Of a stretch of 64,000 nt of DNA, positions 51,565 to 60,105 are shown in pieces (positions within the stretch are counted from its first letter, which is position 1; every line of letters starts with the position of its first letter). The notes under the pieces were generated by a model. The model saw only the letters and a program-made list of their open reading frames with translations. It made no database searches and was not told the DNA's origin. Both the position numbers and the translations under genes were made by a program. The DNA lies in NCBI RefSeq assembly GCF_033100135.1, contig NZ_CP136920.1:5699001-5763000 (forward strand). The letters are read 5' to 3'. This stretch comes from Rubellicoccus peritrichatus (GTDB taxonomy: Bacteria; Verrucomicrobiota; Verrucomicrobiia; Opitutales; Cerasicoccaceae).

Positions 51565-52202
51565 GCGTCCTCCGGTTTGAGTATGACTTCGATCTCAAAT
51601 TCGATGATATCGAGGCTTTCATTGCGTGAAGACGACTTAACATCTGTCGATTCTACTTTGCCTTCAAGAACAGGTAACTCTTCAATTATTGCATGGTACT
51701 TATCCAGAAACTCATAGGCTTCTGTTGAGCTCCCTTGCTGAACTCCGAACACACTATACGATACGTAAGTAACGGATCTTTTCTTACTGATCGGCTTTGA
51801 TAACTCGTTAAATCTGATACGTCTTAGGGCAATATAATCCGGCTTTGATTCTGTGACTGCCAAAACAAATTCGATAGGCGGCACACTGTTTCGGTAAAAG
51901 TTACCCAAATCATCTATCTTCTTCGCCGTTTTCTTGAATTCACCGCTTTCCTTCAGGTTCTTCCGGTTCTTAGCAGATTCATCCTCAATCTGCTGCTCCA
52001 ACACTTCAATACTGCTCCTTAGACCAGAGACATGCAACTGGCGATAGACCAAAAAGCCAAGAAGGAGCACGCATGCGGTAATTGCGATAAAGTTGATGAG
52101 GAAATCTGTCCGAACGACTTTGACATCAGGCAATGCTTCGACATTCCGAAAATCGGGATGCCAGGAAAGCTGCTCGATTTCTTTAGACTTACCCTTCGCC
52201 AT
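51561..52202 (-). CDS. pilN: PilN-like pilus assembly protein
   Basis: About 213 residues from ATG 52202, inside the end of the PilM-like gene (14-base overlap). A cytoplasmic N-terminus is followed by one membrane helix (F-L-I-N-F-I-A-I-T-A-C-V-L-L-L-G) and a coiled-coil/ferredoxin-like periplasmic domain. This is PilN topology, and the order M-N-O is conserved. An alternative ATG is at 52217. Confidence 0.75.
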   Translation of the reverse strand: MAKGKSKEIEQLSWHPDFRNVEALPDVKVVRTDFLINFIAITACVLLLGFLVYRQLHVSGLRSSIEVLEQQIEDESAKNRKNLKESGEFKKTAKKIDDLGNFYRNSVPPIEFVLAVTESKPDYIALRRIRFNELSKPISKKRSVTYVSYSVFGVQQGSSTEAYEFLDKYHAIIEELPVLEGKVESTDVKSSSRNESLDIIEFEIEVILKPEDA

Positions 52203-53241
52203 TTGCCGCCTTTCCATCTTTGATTGGGTTATAATTACCAATCAGACTAAAGAGACTAAACCAGCGAGCCCCGCGACCAGCCAATTCGACTTGGTCACTA
52301 ATCGTTATATTCTGCGTCGAAATCCAATCATTAAGATCCACAATCAACTCTTCGACTCCAAGATTTCTTGAGAGCGTTGATCCCACCCAGGACAAATTTT
52401 CAGGAAGTAATCCGAGATAGATTTGGCCAATTGTTTGGCCAGTCTGCACTTCGTAAAATCCAGTCGAAGCCTGTAACTCTTTCATCAGTTTCCTCAGAAG
52501 GGTTTGGCCCATCTCGGTAAAATCAAAAGTATTTGAAGAAAAAAGCTTCTTAGCGGACTCTTCGTCTTTAAGTCCAAGCTCCTTCTGAACAACCGGATAC
52601 ATGCTGTTGAGCCCATAAGGAATCGGCCTTGCGACCTGAAGCTCTCCGTCATGGAAGATCAGGACCTGAGCACTCTCACTGGAAATTTCGAGAACAAGTG
52701 TGGGGGAATGCATTTTTTCCACATCGCAATGATGCATGAGCCCACCAAGAGTTCCTATAGTACCGATTTCAATACGCTGAGGAAAGAGTCCGTAGCTTAC
52801 CAATCGGTCCTGCTCTTCGTTGAGCTCGTCCTTCGGCGCTCCGCAGAAAACCAACTCTTTTGTCGCTCCCCGATCGGGCGTAAAAGCCAAACCATCGGAT
52901 GCGTTAAGCGCAGCCATGGAGAATACATCCAGATCAACCTTAAACTGACTTTTTAAATACTCAGGTAAAAATGATGGCTCTTTGGCTTTTGCTGCATTCT
53001 CCAGCGTTGCCCGACGAACAACACGGCGTAGTGGATAAACTCCACAGATTGCAGGAGTCATTTGCCCCTTTGTGCCACCAACAAAGTTCAGGATGTGGTC
53101 CTGAACCTCCTCAGGGTTTTCAAGACCAATCTCATCAATAGCCTCAACATGATAAGGTGCCGTCATTCGACTAACCCTGGCCATTTGGAGCCCGTATTCA
53201 GATGTCTGGACGATTAATCCTTTAGAATTAGCCTTTAGCAT
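52189..53241 (-). CDS. pilM: PilM-like actin-fold pilus protein
   Basis: About 350 residues from ATG 53241. The sequence follows the actin-like PilM/FtsA fold: a start with L-K-A-N-S-K-G-L-I-V-Q-T, T-L-V-L-E-I-S-S-E-S-A-Q-V as the phosphate-2-like strand, and a final hydrophobic helix segment. The protein binds PilN at the inner membrane. It is the first gene of the pilMNO-x-Q operon. No pilB, pilC or pilT is present, so this unit relies on genes elsewhere. Confidence 0.78.
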   Translation of the reverse strand: MLKANSKGLIVQTSEYGLQMARVSRMTAPYHVEAIDEIGLENPEEVQDHILNFVGGTKGQMTPAICGVYPLRRVVRRATLENAAKAKEPSFLPEYLKSQFKVDLDVFSMAALNASDGLAFTPDRGATKELVFCGAPKDELNEEQDRLVSYGLFPQRIEIGTIGTLGGLMHHCDVEKMHSPTLVLEISSESAQVLIFHDGELQVARPIPYGLNSMYPVVQKELGLKDEESAKKLFSSNTFDFTEMGQTLLRKLMKELQASTGFYEVQTGQTIGQIYLGLLPENLSWVGSTLSRNLGVEELIVDLNDWISTQNITISDQVELAGRGARWFSLFSLIGNYNPIKDGKAANGEG

Positions 53242-53597
53242 TACCAAGCAGGAGATTTTAGCAGCAACAGGTTCCCCATAAAAATCGAGTAGCAGAATGG
53301 CTGTGAGCCGAGAGTTTCAATCATCAATAAGGGCCGGTTAGTAAGGCGTTAGAGATAACTCCCAAGAGGCTGTCGAAACAAGCAAAAAAGACGGTGCTAA
53401 ACCCATTTTCCCCCGAATTATGAACGGTTTACACTTCCTTGACCATCCTCGGGGAGGAGACTCTTCAAAGAAGGCTAAACACCCTTATCAATTAATTAGG
53501 GTGATTCCCGTAGTATTCTGGATGCCACTAAAACCAGTCCAAATTCACCTGGTGTTTTCGCCAGCTGAAGAATACGGATAGAAGATGTACACAACAA
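53242..53597. other. Intergenic region upstream of the pil operon
   Basis: No ORF is supported here. It must contain the promoter for the pil operon on the minus strand. Two small hairpins are visible, one around 53479-53503 with an A+T loop (CACCCT/AGGGTG) and one with CTCGGGGAGG. I cannot assign an RNA gene to it. Confidence 0.45.
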
Positions 53598-53624
53598 AAG
53601 GGTGCACCTTGAGGTGACACCCTT
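53598..53624 (-). terminator. Hairpin terminator after the small ribosome-type gene
   Basis: AAGGGTG and CACCCTT enclose an inner ACCT/AGGT stem at 53598-53624. On the minus strand TTTTGTTG follows, so it can end the transcript of the 31-residue protein. Confidence 0.6.
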
Positions 53625-53652
53625 CATCGTACAAGAAAATTCGTTGATAGAC

Positions 53653-53748
53653 TTACCAGGCCCTCTTCTTGTGCCGATTGGCATGTGAACGCTTACGCCT
53701 CTTGTGCTTATTCATCTTGAGCCTGCGCTTTTTCTTAAGGTTTCCCAT
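53653..53748 (-). CDS. 31-residue AURKAIP1/COX24-like basic protein
   Basis: A very short gene with ATG 53748 and TAA 53653-53655. The product is extremely basic: [15 protein letters not shown] near the N-terminus and [10 protein letters not shown] at the end. This is the AURKAIP1/COX24-type pattern, a tiny ribosome-associated protein found in many Bacteroidetes and Verrucomicrobia. It is too small for most gene callers but is followed by a terminator. Its neighbourhood with S20 is consistent with a ribosomal role. Confidence 0.85.
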   Translation of the reverse strand: MGNLKKKRRLKMNKHKRRKRSHANRHKKRAW

Positions 53749-53879
53749 ATTTTGAATCTAGAGTTTTGCTGTCGCTTTGAATTTAGAAAAGCGCGCCATC
53801 ATTCCGATTATCACCAGTCTGTAAAGCAAAATATAGAGTCTTTCCAGCAAGTGCACAAAAATCGTCAGCCAAAGCCGAA

Positions 53880-54659
53880 TTAATCAGCAGCCCCCATACG
53901 GCGCAAAAAAGAACGCCACAACTTGGGGGTCGGTGCATTTACCGAAATTGACTGCCCATCAAATGGAAATTGTATAGATTTGAGACGCATGCAAAGCCCG
54001 AGTTGTTCGAGCCTCCTGTCAGCCCACCCCGAAGCTGCCACTTCAGGCTCATGAGCAAGAGCAACATCTCCCGCTATCTCCAAACCAACTTCACGGGCAT
54101 GCAATTGGATCTGCTGAGGGCGAGGGTATGCCGTTCGGGCCAACCATCTCGAAACGCTACCACAGTCACCAACACGCAGAAACTGAGTCTTGGACTTCTT
54201 ACCATGCCTCTTAGAAATAACCATCCTACCCGCTTTTGAGTAGTAACCTAAAGGAGCTTCGCACACCAAATCAGTGGCGCCATGCGGCGCCTTACCAAGC
54301 ATCTCAAACTCAAATTCAAACTGCATAGAGCCGAATGCATTCCTCAAGTGCTCCCGAGCGCTATGATTGCTGGCAAGCATTGCAATTCCATGAACTTCTG
54401 GTTCAAGAAAGTAAATCGCTGCAACCTTCCCCAACTCAAGTCGCTCCAACTCGGGCTTCCCGGCCGAAGCCTGAACACGGATCCCCTCCACTATCGATTT
54501 CGCATCCGGATATAATGGATGCGCATCAATCAGAGGTCCAATCGGCTTTTCCAAAGCAACCCAACCATCACCACGCTCAAGTATAGGTAGCCTAAACGGC
54601 TGCTCGCCCAGTAAAGGAGGAGGGAATCCTACTGCATCTTTTGAAACTGAATTTGCCAT
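53880..54659 (-). CDS. Degenerate RluA-type pseudouridine synthase
   Basis: A 259-residue protein. The fold elements follow RluA: G-W-V-A-L-E-K-P-I-G near residue 36, where K-P-x-G/A normally sits, then V-A-A-I-Y-F-L-E-P-E-V-H-G-I-A-M-L-A at the catalytic position. The expected H-R-L-D-x2-T-S-G is replaced by Y-F-L-E-P-E-V-H-G, so the catalytic aspartate is missing (Glu in its place) and the arginine also. It is therefore probably not an active pseudouridine synthase but may still bind RNA. The stop is 221 bases from the small ribosome-type gene. Confidence 0.65.
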   Translation of the reverse strand: MANSVSKDAVGFPPPLLGEQPFRLPILERGDGWVALEKPIGPLIDAHPLYPDAKSIVEGIRVQASAGKPELERLELGKVAAIYFLEPEVHGIAMLASNHSAREHLRNAFGSMQFEFEFEMLGKAPHGATDLVCEAPLGYYSKAGRMVISKRHGKKSKTQFLRVGDCGSVSRWLARTAYPRPQQIQLHAREVGLEIAGDVALAHEPEVAASGWADRRLEQLGLCMRLKSIQFPFDGQSISVNAPTPKLWRSFLRRMGAAD

Positions 54660-54710
54660 TCACCCTGCAAGTGAGTCATTCATTTGCGCTACGGATACCG
54701 TAATTAGACA

Positions 54711-54743
54711 ATAAAAAACCTCCGGCTGAGAACATCCGGAGGC
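54711..54743 (-). terminator. Intrinsic terminator of rpsT
   Basis: CCTCCGG (54719-54725) pairs with CCGGAGG (54736-54742). On the minus strand the stem is followed by TTTTTTATT, just after the S20 stop. Confidence 0.85.
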
Positions 54744-54762
54744 GTAAAAGTCAAAAGAACGC

Positions 54763-55011
54763 TTAGGCTTTGGCAACCTTGGAAGCCAATGCAGACTTGT
54801 GGCGACTTGCCTTATTCGCGTGAATAATACCTCGCTTAGCTGCTTTATCCAGTGCTGAAATATAAGCTGCTGCAGCCTTTGATGCTTCATCACCCTCGGC
54901 AGCATTAACCTTCTTTGCGAGCGTCTTCAATGTGCTGCGCACATGACGATTATGCTCCTGAAGCTTGTTGGACTTACGAATGTTTTTGAGGGCAGACTTA
55001 GTATTTGCCAT
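54763..55011 (-). CDS. rpsT: 30S ribosomal protein S20
   Basis: An 82-residue protein, the usual length. The basic helical sequence has M-A-N-T-K-S-A-L-K-N-I-R-K-S at the start and A-A-K-R-G-I-I-H-A-N-K-A-S-R-H-K-S near the end, which are S20 hallmarks. It binds 16S rRNA early in 30S assembly. It is monocistronic, with its own terminator. Confidence 0.98.
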   Translation of the reverse strand: MANTKSALKNIRKSNKLQEHNRHVRSTLKTLAKKVNAAEGDEASKAAAAYISALDKAAKRGIIHANKASRHKSALASKVAKA

Positions 55012-55175
55012 GGAAAATTAAATTATGAATGCGTTTAGATCGGAAATTTTTGAAAGGAGGGAAAGTGAAGTTTCCCGAGGAGATGTCAAGTATTTATGCA
55101 ATCAAAATTCAAGGAAAAGACACACGCCCCGAATGGGTCTTGTAGCCTGTTCCACAACACGCCATTTTCTAGCAG

Positions 55176-56408
55176 GTGGGAAGTGAAACGGAACAGCATT
55201 CTATCTCGGAGGCAGGAAAACAGACCTATTTCTATGACCGAATTCGAGCCCCATTCCATGGCATTGTTGAAGCTGGATGGATTACTTTTGGCTTATTGAT
55301 TGCGATTCGTGTCTTTGAGGCACCAGACGAATGGAAGGCAGCGATTTCAAGTGCCGGCTTCTTTGGCCTGCTCATAAACGGCTTCACATTGGCCCTCGCC
55401 AGCAAAACAGGAAAAAAGACAACAAATCTCATTTCTTTCTACCAACTGCTGACCGGCATCTGCCTAATAGCCTCCGCCTTTTCGGCAACACTTGCCATAT
55501 TCCTGGTTCTTTTTCTTTTCGCCCACATCATTTTTGCGCAGCAAGCGCCATTGATGATACAAATCTACGCGACAAACTACTCCCCCAAGGAGCGCGGAAC
55601 GAAGCTTTCAACCGTCTTCATCATTGTGGCAATCGGAGGCATCATCTTCTCCGTTGGAGGAGGAGAGCTACTGGACAGGAACCTTGATCTTTACCAGGAG
55701 GTATTAATCGTGATGGGTGTAGCATGCCTCCTGAATGCTTATCTAGTCAGAAAAATCCCATCCAAACCACTTGTTAAAGCTGAGACCAGCAGCCCTTTCC
55801 GCAACCTTAGCCTGATGTGGAAAGACCGGCTTTTTGGCATGATGTTGACCGCCTGGATGCTCCTTGGCTTTGGCAATCTCATGATCATGCCACTGCGCGT
55901 TGAGTACGTCGCTAATCCGATCTATGGCATAAACCTATCCAACACTGAGGTCGCCTTTCTTACCTTCACCCTACCATCAGTATTACGCATTCTAAGCACA
56001 AAAATCTGGGGAATCCTATTTGACCGAATGCACTTCATTATTTGGCGAATGTGCGTCAATGCGTGCTTCATTATAAGCGTCCTGATCTATTTCAATACAC
56101 AATCAATGCTATGGCTTATCGTTGGAGCGGCATTTGACGGAATCGGAAAAGGCGGCGGTATGCTGGGTTGGAATCTGTGGGTCACCAAGATAGCCCCGCC
56201 AGACAAAGTATCCGCCTACATGAGCGTCCACACTGGGCTGACAGGCCTCAGGGGCACACTGGCACCATTCATTGGCTATACATTGATCATGGAAGCGAGT
56301 CCGCAAACGACGAGCTTCATATCGACAGGATTGATGATCATTTCAATTGCCATCTTTGCATTTCTCATTCGTTCAAGTAGATTCTCTGAAGGAGGGCTGA
56401 AATATTGA
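55176..56408 (+). CDS. Major facilitator superfamily transporter
   Basis: A 410-residue protein starting with GTG. About twelve hydrophobic segments are seen, with the loop N-Y-S-P-K-E-R-G-T-K-L between helices 4 and 5 and L-F-D-R-M-H in the second half, both typical of the MFS. The substrate is unknown. A soluble carbohydrate-esterase-like protein is encoded 32 bases downstream and may be co-transcribed. Confidence 0.85.
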   Translation: MGSETEQHSISEAGKQTYFYDRIRAPFHGIVEAGWITFGLLIAIRVFEAPDEWKAAISSAGFFGLLINGFTLALASKTGKKTTNLISFYQLLTGICLIASAFSATLAIFLVLFLFAHIIFAQQAPLMIQIYATNYSPKERGTKLSTVFIIVAIGGIIFSVGGGELLDRNLDLYQEVLIVMGVACLLNAYLVRKIPSKPLVKAETSSPFRNLSLMWKDRLFGMMLTAWMLLGFGNLMIMPLRVEYVANPIYGINLSNTEVAFLTFTLPSVLRILSTKIWGILFDRMHFIIWRMCVNACFIISVLIYFNTQSMLWLIVGAAFDGIGKGGGMLGWNLWVTKIAPPDKVSAYMSVHTGLTGLRGTLAPFIGYTLIMEASPQTTSFISTGLMIISIAIFAFLIRSSRFSEGGLKY

Positions 56409-56440
56409 CATTAAGGCCAAGGCCTGAATTTTCCTAGTCG

Positions 56441-57562
56441 ATGTATAAGGCAATGGATAAATGGCTCTGGCCCTATGCCCTCTCGGCATTAAAGCGACCT
56501 CGAAAGCTCACTGGCCCGACACACGTAATGATTGCCATATGTGATCATTATGAACCATTGTCTCCGGGTGCCAGCCAATCTCTCGAAACAGGAGACACGC
56601 GCGTTAAGCGCTGGCTGGATGAATGGCCACAATTAGCCGCTCAATACAAAGACAGCGATGGTCGACATCCACGTCACTCAATATTTTTCCCTGCTGAAGA
56701 ACCAGAACGCCCGGATCGCTACATTCCAATGGTCAAACCGCTGGTAGCCGAAGGCTGGGCCGAAGTTGAAGTCCACCTGCACCATCGAAATGACACAGCA
56801 AGTAATCTTGATCGCACGCTTAGGGAATTCCGTAATTTCCTATTCCAAGAACAAGGCATGCTTGGATCAAACAACAATGGAGAAGCCGGCTACGCATTCA
56901 TTCATGGCAATTGGGCGTTATGCAACTCACGCCCGGACGGAGACTGGTGTGGCGTTAACGAAGAGATAGAAGTGCTTCTTGATACTGGCTGCTATGTTGA
57001 TTATACTTTCCCATCCATCCCTTCGCCGACCCAACCAAAGCGGTTCTGCAACGCAATATACTGGGCAAAAGACATCAAAGGACAGCCTCGCTCTCATGAA
57101 CATGGGCGCCTTGCCAAAGTTGGGCGAGAACCAGAACTACGCGAGCTCCTCCTGATCCAAGGACCAGCCGCACTGAATTGGAAAAAGCGCAAAGGAGGCA
57201 TAATCCCACGCATTGAAAATGCAGACCTTTGCGGCACAAACCCACCAAGCTCCCTACGAGCTGATCTTTGGCTCAAACAGCACATCCACATCCCAGGGCA
57301 ACCCAATTGGGTCTTCATCAAACTGCATACCCATGGATGCCTGGAGGGCAATATGCCAGCCCTACTGGAGGAACCAATGAAAAATACTCTAGATTACCTG
57401 ACTCAGCTGGCTCAGAAGCCAGATGAGGTGTGCTTACACTTTGTCAGCGCCAGAGAAATGTATAACATTGCCAGGGCCGCTATTGCGGGAAAAAGTGACT
57501 CACCCAATAACTGGCGTGATTACATATACAAGCCTCCAGCGTGCATGAAAAACACAGCCTAG
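56441..57562 (+). CDS. Conserved protein resembling polysaccharide deacetylases
   Basis: A 373-residue protein without a signal peptide. I-C-D-H-Y-E-P-L near the start, V-H-L-H-H-R-N-D and F-I-H-G-N-W-A-L are histidine/aspartate clusters such as those that hold metal in NodB-type polysaccharide deacetylases. D-Y-T-F-P-S adds to the pattern. Substrate unknown; a link to the exopolysaccharide locus downstream is likely. The last residues K-N-T-A and the TAG stop come from a 16-base sequence identical but for one base to the end of the repeat element, so the original C-terminus may have been altered. Confidence 0.6.
   Translation: MYKAMDKWLWPYALSALKRPRKLTGPTHVMIAICDHYEPLSPGASQSLETGDTRVKRWLDEWPQLAAQYKDSDGRHPRHSIFFPAEEPERPDRYIPMVKPLVAEGWAEVEVHLHHRNDTASNLDRTLREFRNFLFQEQGMLGSNNNGEAGYAFIHGNWALCNSRPDGDWCGVNEEIEVLLDTGCYVDYTFPSIPSPTQPKRFCNAIYWAKDIKGQPRSHEHGRLAKVGREPELRELLLIQGPAALNWKKRKGGIIPRIENADLCGTNPPSSLRADLWLKQHIHIPGQPNWVFIKLHTHGCLEGNMPALLEEPMKNTLDYLTQLAQKPDEVCLHFVSAREMYNIARAAIAGKSDSPNNWRDYIYKPPACMKNTA
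57547..57562 (+). repeat. Solo end of the MITE-like element
   Basis: GAAAAACACAGCCTAG at 57547-57562 matches 15 of 16 bases of the right end of repeat copy B (ending 41082). It also lies between convergent genes, and its TAG is a stop codon. No opposite end is found nearby, so it is a remnant or a chance match; the latter is unlikely at 14 consecutive bases. Confidence 0.5.
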
Positions 57563-57575
57563 ATACTTTTAGAAA

Positions 57576-58757
57576 TCAGTGACCAGTTAAAGCAGCGGGT
57601 GCTTTTGTCTCCTGACCATAACCAGCCCTTTGCCATTCGGTTAGGCTGATTCGATTTTGCTCACCATCCAAGCTGAAAGGCCCTTGAGCGAGATTACGAA
57701 AGGAATGAAAATTCTTCCGACTGGAATCGTCTATTACAATTGACCCACGAAAGTCATGATCAGTCACAAGATAGTTCCTAAATAGAATGTTACCGAAACT
57801 GCCAGAATTGATATTAATGCACCAACGACCATCCGCAGACTGCTCAATTCGGTTGTCGTATATAATGTTACGCGTCGAGCCCGTTGCACCATCAATCCGA
57901 AAAAGAGCAATGCCTCCACCATGATTGCCCAACATGATATTTCCACGAATTATAGAATTACTCACACCATCCAAGTTTAACGCGGCACCGCCATCACTAC
58001 CATTGTTCTCAATTGTGTTTTGCTCTATCAAAGTATCAGAAATGATTCCATCACCGCCCATACTGGCGTCCGCATTCAACTGAATACCACTTCTTGCATT
58101 ATCGAAGACGTGATTATTTCGAATCGTCACATGATCTCCACTGTTCGACACATAAATACCATGCTCACGCAGAGAACCACTGGATGAATTGCCACTTAAG
58201 AGCAACTGGCTGACAAAACCCGTAAATATTCCCCAGTAGCCATTATCTTCAACAACACAATCTCTGACTATTATGTGGCTCGAATCTAAAATACTAATCC
58301 CGGCGCGCTTCGCTCCGCGCGAACTTACATTCTCCAGAATTAGATACTTCGAATCAGTGATACTAATGTTATCCCTTGCAGATCCTTCAAAAATCACCCG
58401 AACAGCATCGCTGCCTCGAATAATAATCGGGTGCTCAGCTGTCCCACTCAGAGAAATACGAACAGGGTCATAAATCCCTTTCTCAATCGTAATACAGGTT
58501 CCAGGACCAGCACTCCTCAACGCATCTCGAAGTGAAGCAGGATTGCCAACCCCAATGCTGTTTAAGCAAGAGGAATTCCCCCGAGGAACCCAAGACTCAT
58601 CAACACCGCATTGGTCCTCATACTCCGCTATCAGTGGCGTTACCTTCGAATCCCAAAACAGAGCAACATCAGCCGACGATGGACTTGAGACAATTTCCCT
58701 GAACCCAAGAACAAACAGTAAAAGAATGGCAGCAAGCACTAGGATCCCCTTTCTCAT
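57576..58757 (-). CDS. Secreted right-handed beta-helix protein
   Basis: A 393-residue protein with a signal peptide or membrane anchor (I-L-V-L-A-A-I-L-L-L-F-V-L-G-F). Repeated short strands such as I-I-I-R-G-S, I-S-I-T-D-S-K-Y-L-I, V-T-I-R-N-N-H-V-F-D-N and I-I-R-G-N-I-M-L-G-N define a parallel beta-helix of the pectate-lyase/NosD type. It may bind or cut polysaccharide, in keeping with the locus. No catalytic residues can be named. Confidence 0.85.
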   Translation of the reverse strand: MRKGILVLAAILLLFVLGFREIVSSPSSADVALFWDSKVTPLIAEYEDQCGVDESWVPRGNSSCLNSIGVGNPASLRDALRSAGPGTCITIEKGIYDPVRISLSGTAEHPIIIRGSDAVRVIFEGSARDNISITDSKYLILENVSSRGAKRAGISILDSSHIIVRDCVVEDNGYWGIFTGFVSQLLLSGNSSSGSLREHGIYVSNSGDHVTIRNNHVFDNARSGIQLNADASMGGDGIISDTLIEQNTIENNGSDGGAALNLDGVSNSIIRGNIMLGNHGGGIALFRIDGATGSTRNIIYDNRIEQSADGRWCININSGSFGNILFRNYLVTDHDFRGSIVIDDSSRKNFHSFRNLAQGPFSLDGEQNRISLTEWQRAGYGQETKAPAALTGH

Positions 58758-58803
58758 TACGACTCGAGTGTTTATCGACAGTGCTGGAATTTCAATTGTG
58801 CAA

Positions 58804-59889
58804 TCATGGCATAAGGGCTAGCTCTGCCATTACAGCCCGGTGCTGTGCACCACTATCAGGCTCCACCTCAACCTGGTGAACCGAAAAATGCTCTGATGCA
58901 AAAATATAGTCAATACGAAGAACTGGGCCATAACCCGTAATCAAATGGCTACTCTTACCCGGGAAAGTCCAACCAAAGCCAAAACCCTGTTCAGCAAAAG
59001 TGTCATTAAGCACACCTGCAAGACTACGCTGCGGGAATCCGCCTGGAGTGCTATTTAAATCTCCAGCCAGAATAACAGGAAGAGGCTCTTTAGCCAATTT
59101 GCCCATAAGCGCATTAATAGCAGATTCCCTTTCCCTGCCCAGCATCGAAACAACAGACGAGAACTCGCGCCATGGGAAATTCCCCAACCTCAGCTCAGAC
59201 CACAAACTGTAAGGCCTCAAAATCTCAATAAGTGGGCGAAATGTAGGCATATGAACGGTATAAACTGCAACCAGCCTCTCGCCAGGCAACTCAACAACAG
59301 CACGAAACCCGTAAGCATTTGCAGGTAATCCAGGGCTCTCCGCAATGGAAAGAAGCTCCTTACTCACGATTGGGAATCTACTCAAAATGACATAGCCACT
59401 ATCTTTTTCGACATTCCACGATTCAGTATCCAACTCACCATCAGCAAGTTCCCACTCTCCAGCCTCCTGCATTGCCACAATATCAGCCTGTGTTCGCTCA
59501 ACAAATGCCTTTATTGGATTATTGTCATTCTGCCCGCGATTACTCCCAACCACTCTTATGGGCCTAATGTCCCCAGGCGCGTAATTTGGCAAAGAGATAG
59601 TAAAACCCTGAATATACGCGACCAGCAGCAAAGAAACAACAAACCAGACTAATGCCTTTCGAAATGACCAAAATATCAATGCAGGTAACCAAGCAAGAAA
59701 GAGCATCAATGACGCCAAAGGCACTGGCACCATAAGAATGAGATCTCCAATAAGCAGGGGGAAGAAAGAAAACCTCGCAATCAGGAAGGAAAAAACACCT
59801 AAAATACTGCAGAAAGCCCCAAAATAATGCCAATGTGCGTGAATTTTACAGGCTAATTGGTACCACATATGCTTACTACTCAAATACAT
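58804..59889 (-). CDS. Membrane-bound endonuclease/exonuclease/phosphatase-family protein
   Basis: A 361-residue protein (ATG 59889; ATG 59868 is an alternative). Three N-terminal membrane helices occupy about residues 20-95, and the rest is an EEP domain: I-V-A-M-Q-E-A (Glu of the catalytic site), V-Y-T-V-H-M-P, L-A-G-D-L-N-S-T-P-G and R-I-D-Y-I-F with the late S-G-A-Q-H-R-A-V histidine. These are the catalytic positions. It may act on phosphodiester or lipid phosphate bonds outside the membrane. Confidence 0.88.
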   Translation of the reverse strand: MYLSSKHMWYQLACKIHAHWHYFGAFCSILGVFSFLIARFSFFPLLIGDLILMVPVPLASLMLFLAWLPALIFWSFRKALVWFVVSLLLVAYIQGFTISLPNYAPGDIRPIRVVGSNRGQNDNNPIKAFVERTQADIVAMQEAGEWELADGELDTESWNVEKDSGYVILSRFPIVSKELLSIAESPGLPANAYGFRAVVELPGERLVAVYTVHMPTFRPLIEILRPYSLWSELRLGNFPWREFSSVVSMLGRERESAINALMGKLAKEPLPVILAGDLNSTPGGFPQRSLAGVLNDTFAEQGFGFGWTFPGKSSHLITGYGPVLRIDYIFASEHFSVHQVEVEPDSGAQHRAVMAELALMP

Positions 59890-60105
59890 CTAAAATCGGG
59901 CTACTCAAAGCGTTCATATTGATAATCCAATCCGGTAAAGACACTATTATGCAATTCAAACCGTCCCTCATCTTATAGATAATTGTCCCGGAAAGAGAGA
60001 AAAGGGCTATTTTTTTAGTGACTCCTATTAAAACCAGTATATTCATGTCAGTCGTTCTGAAAGTCCTGCTTACGTACTTCTGACGCCAAAAAATACTATA
60101 CTTCT

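Noticed and set aside
53496-53684. A 62-codon minus-strand frame over the small ribosome-type gene
   Set aside because: It overlaps the conserved 31-residue gene and its terminator in another frame and has no family resemblance.
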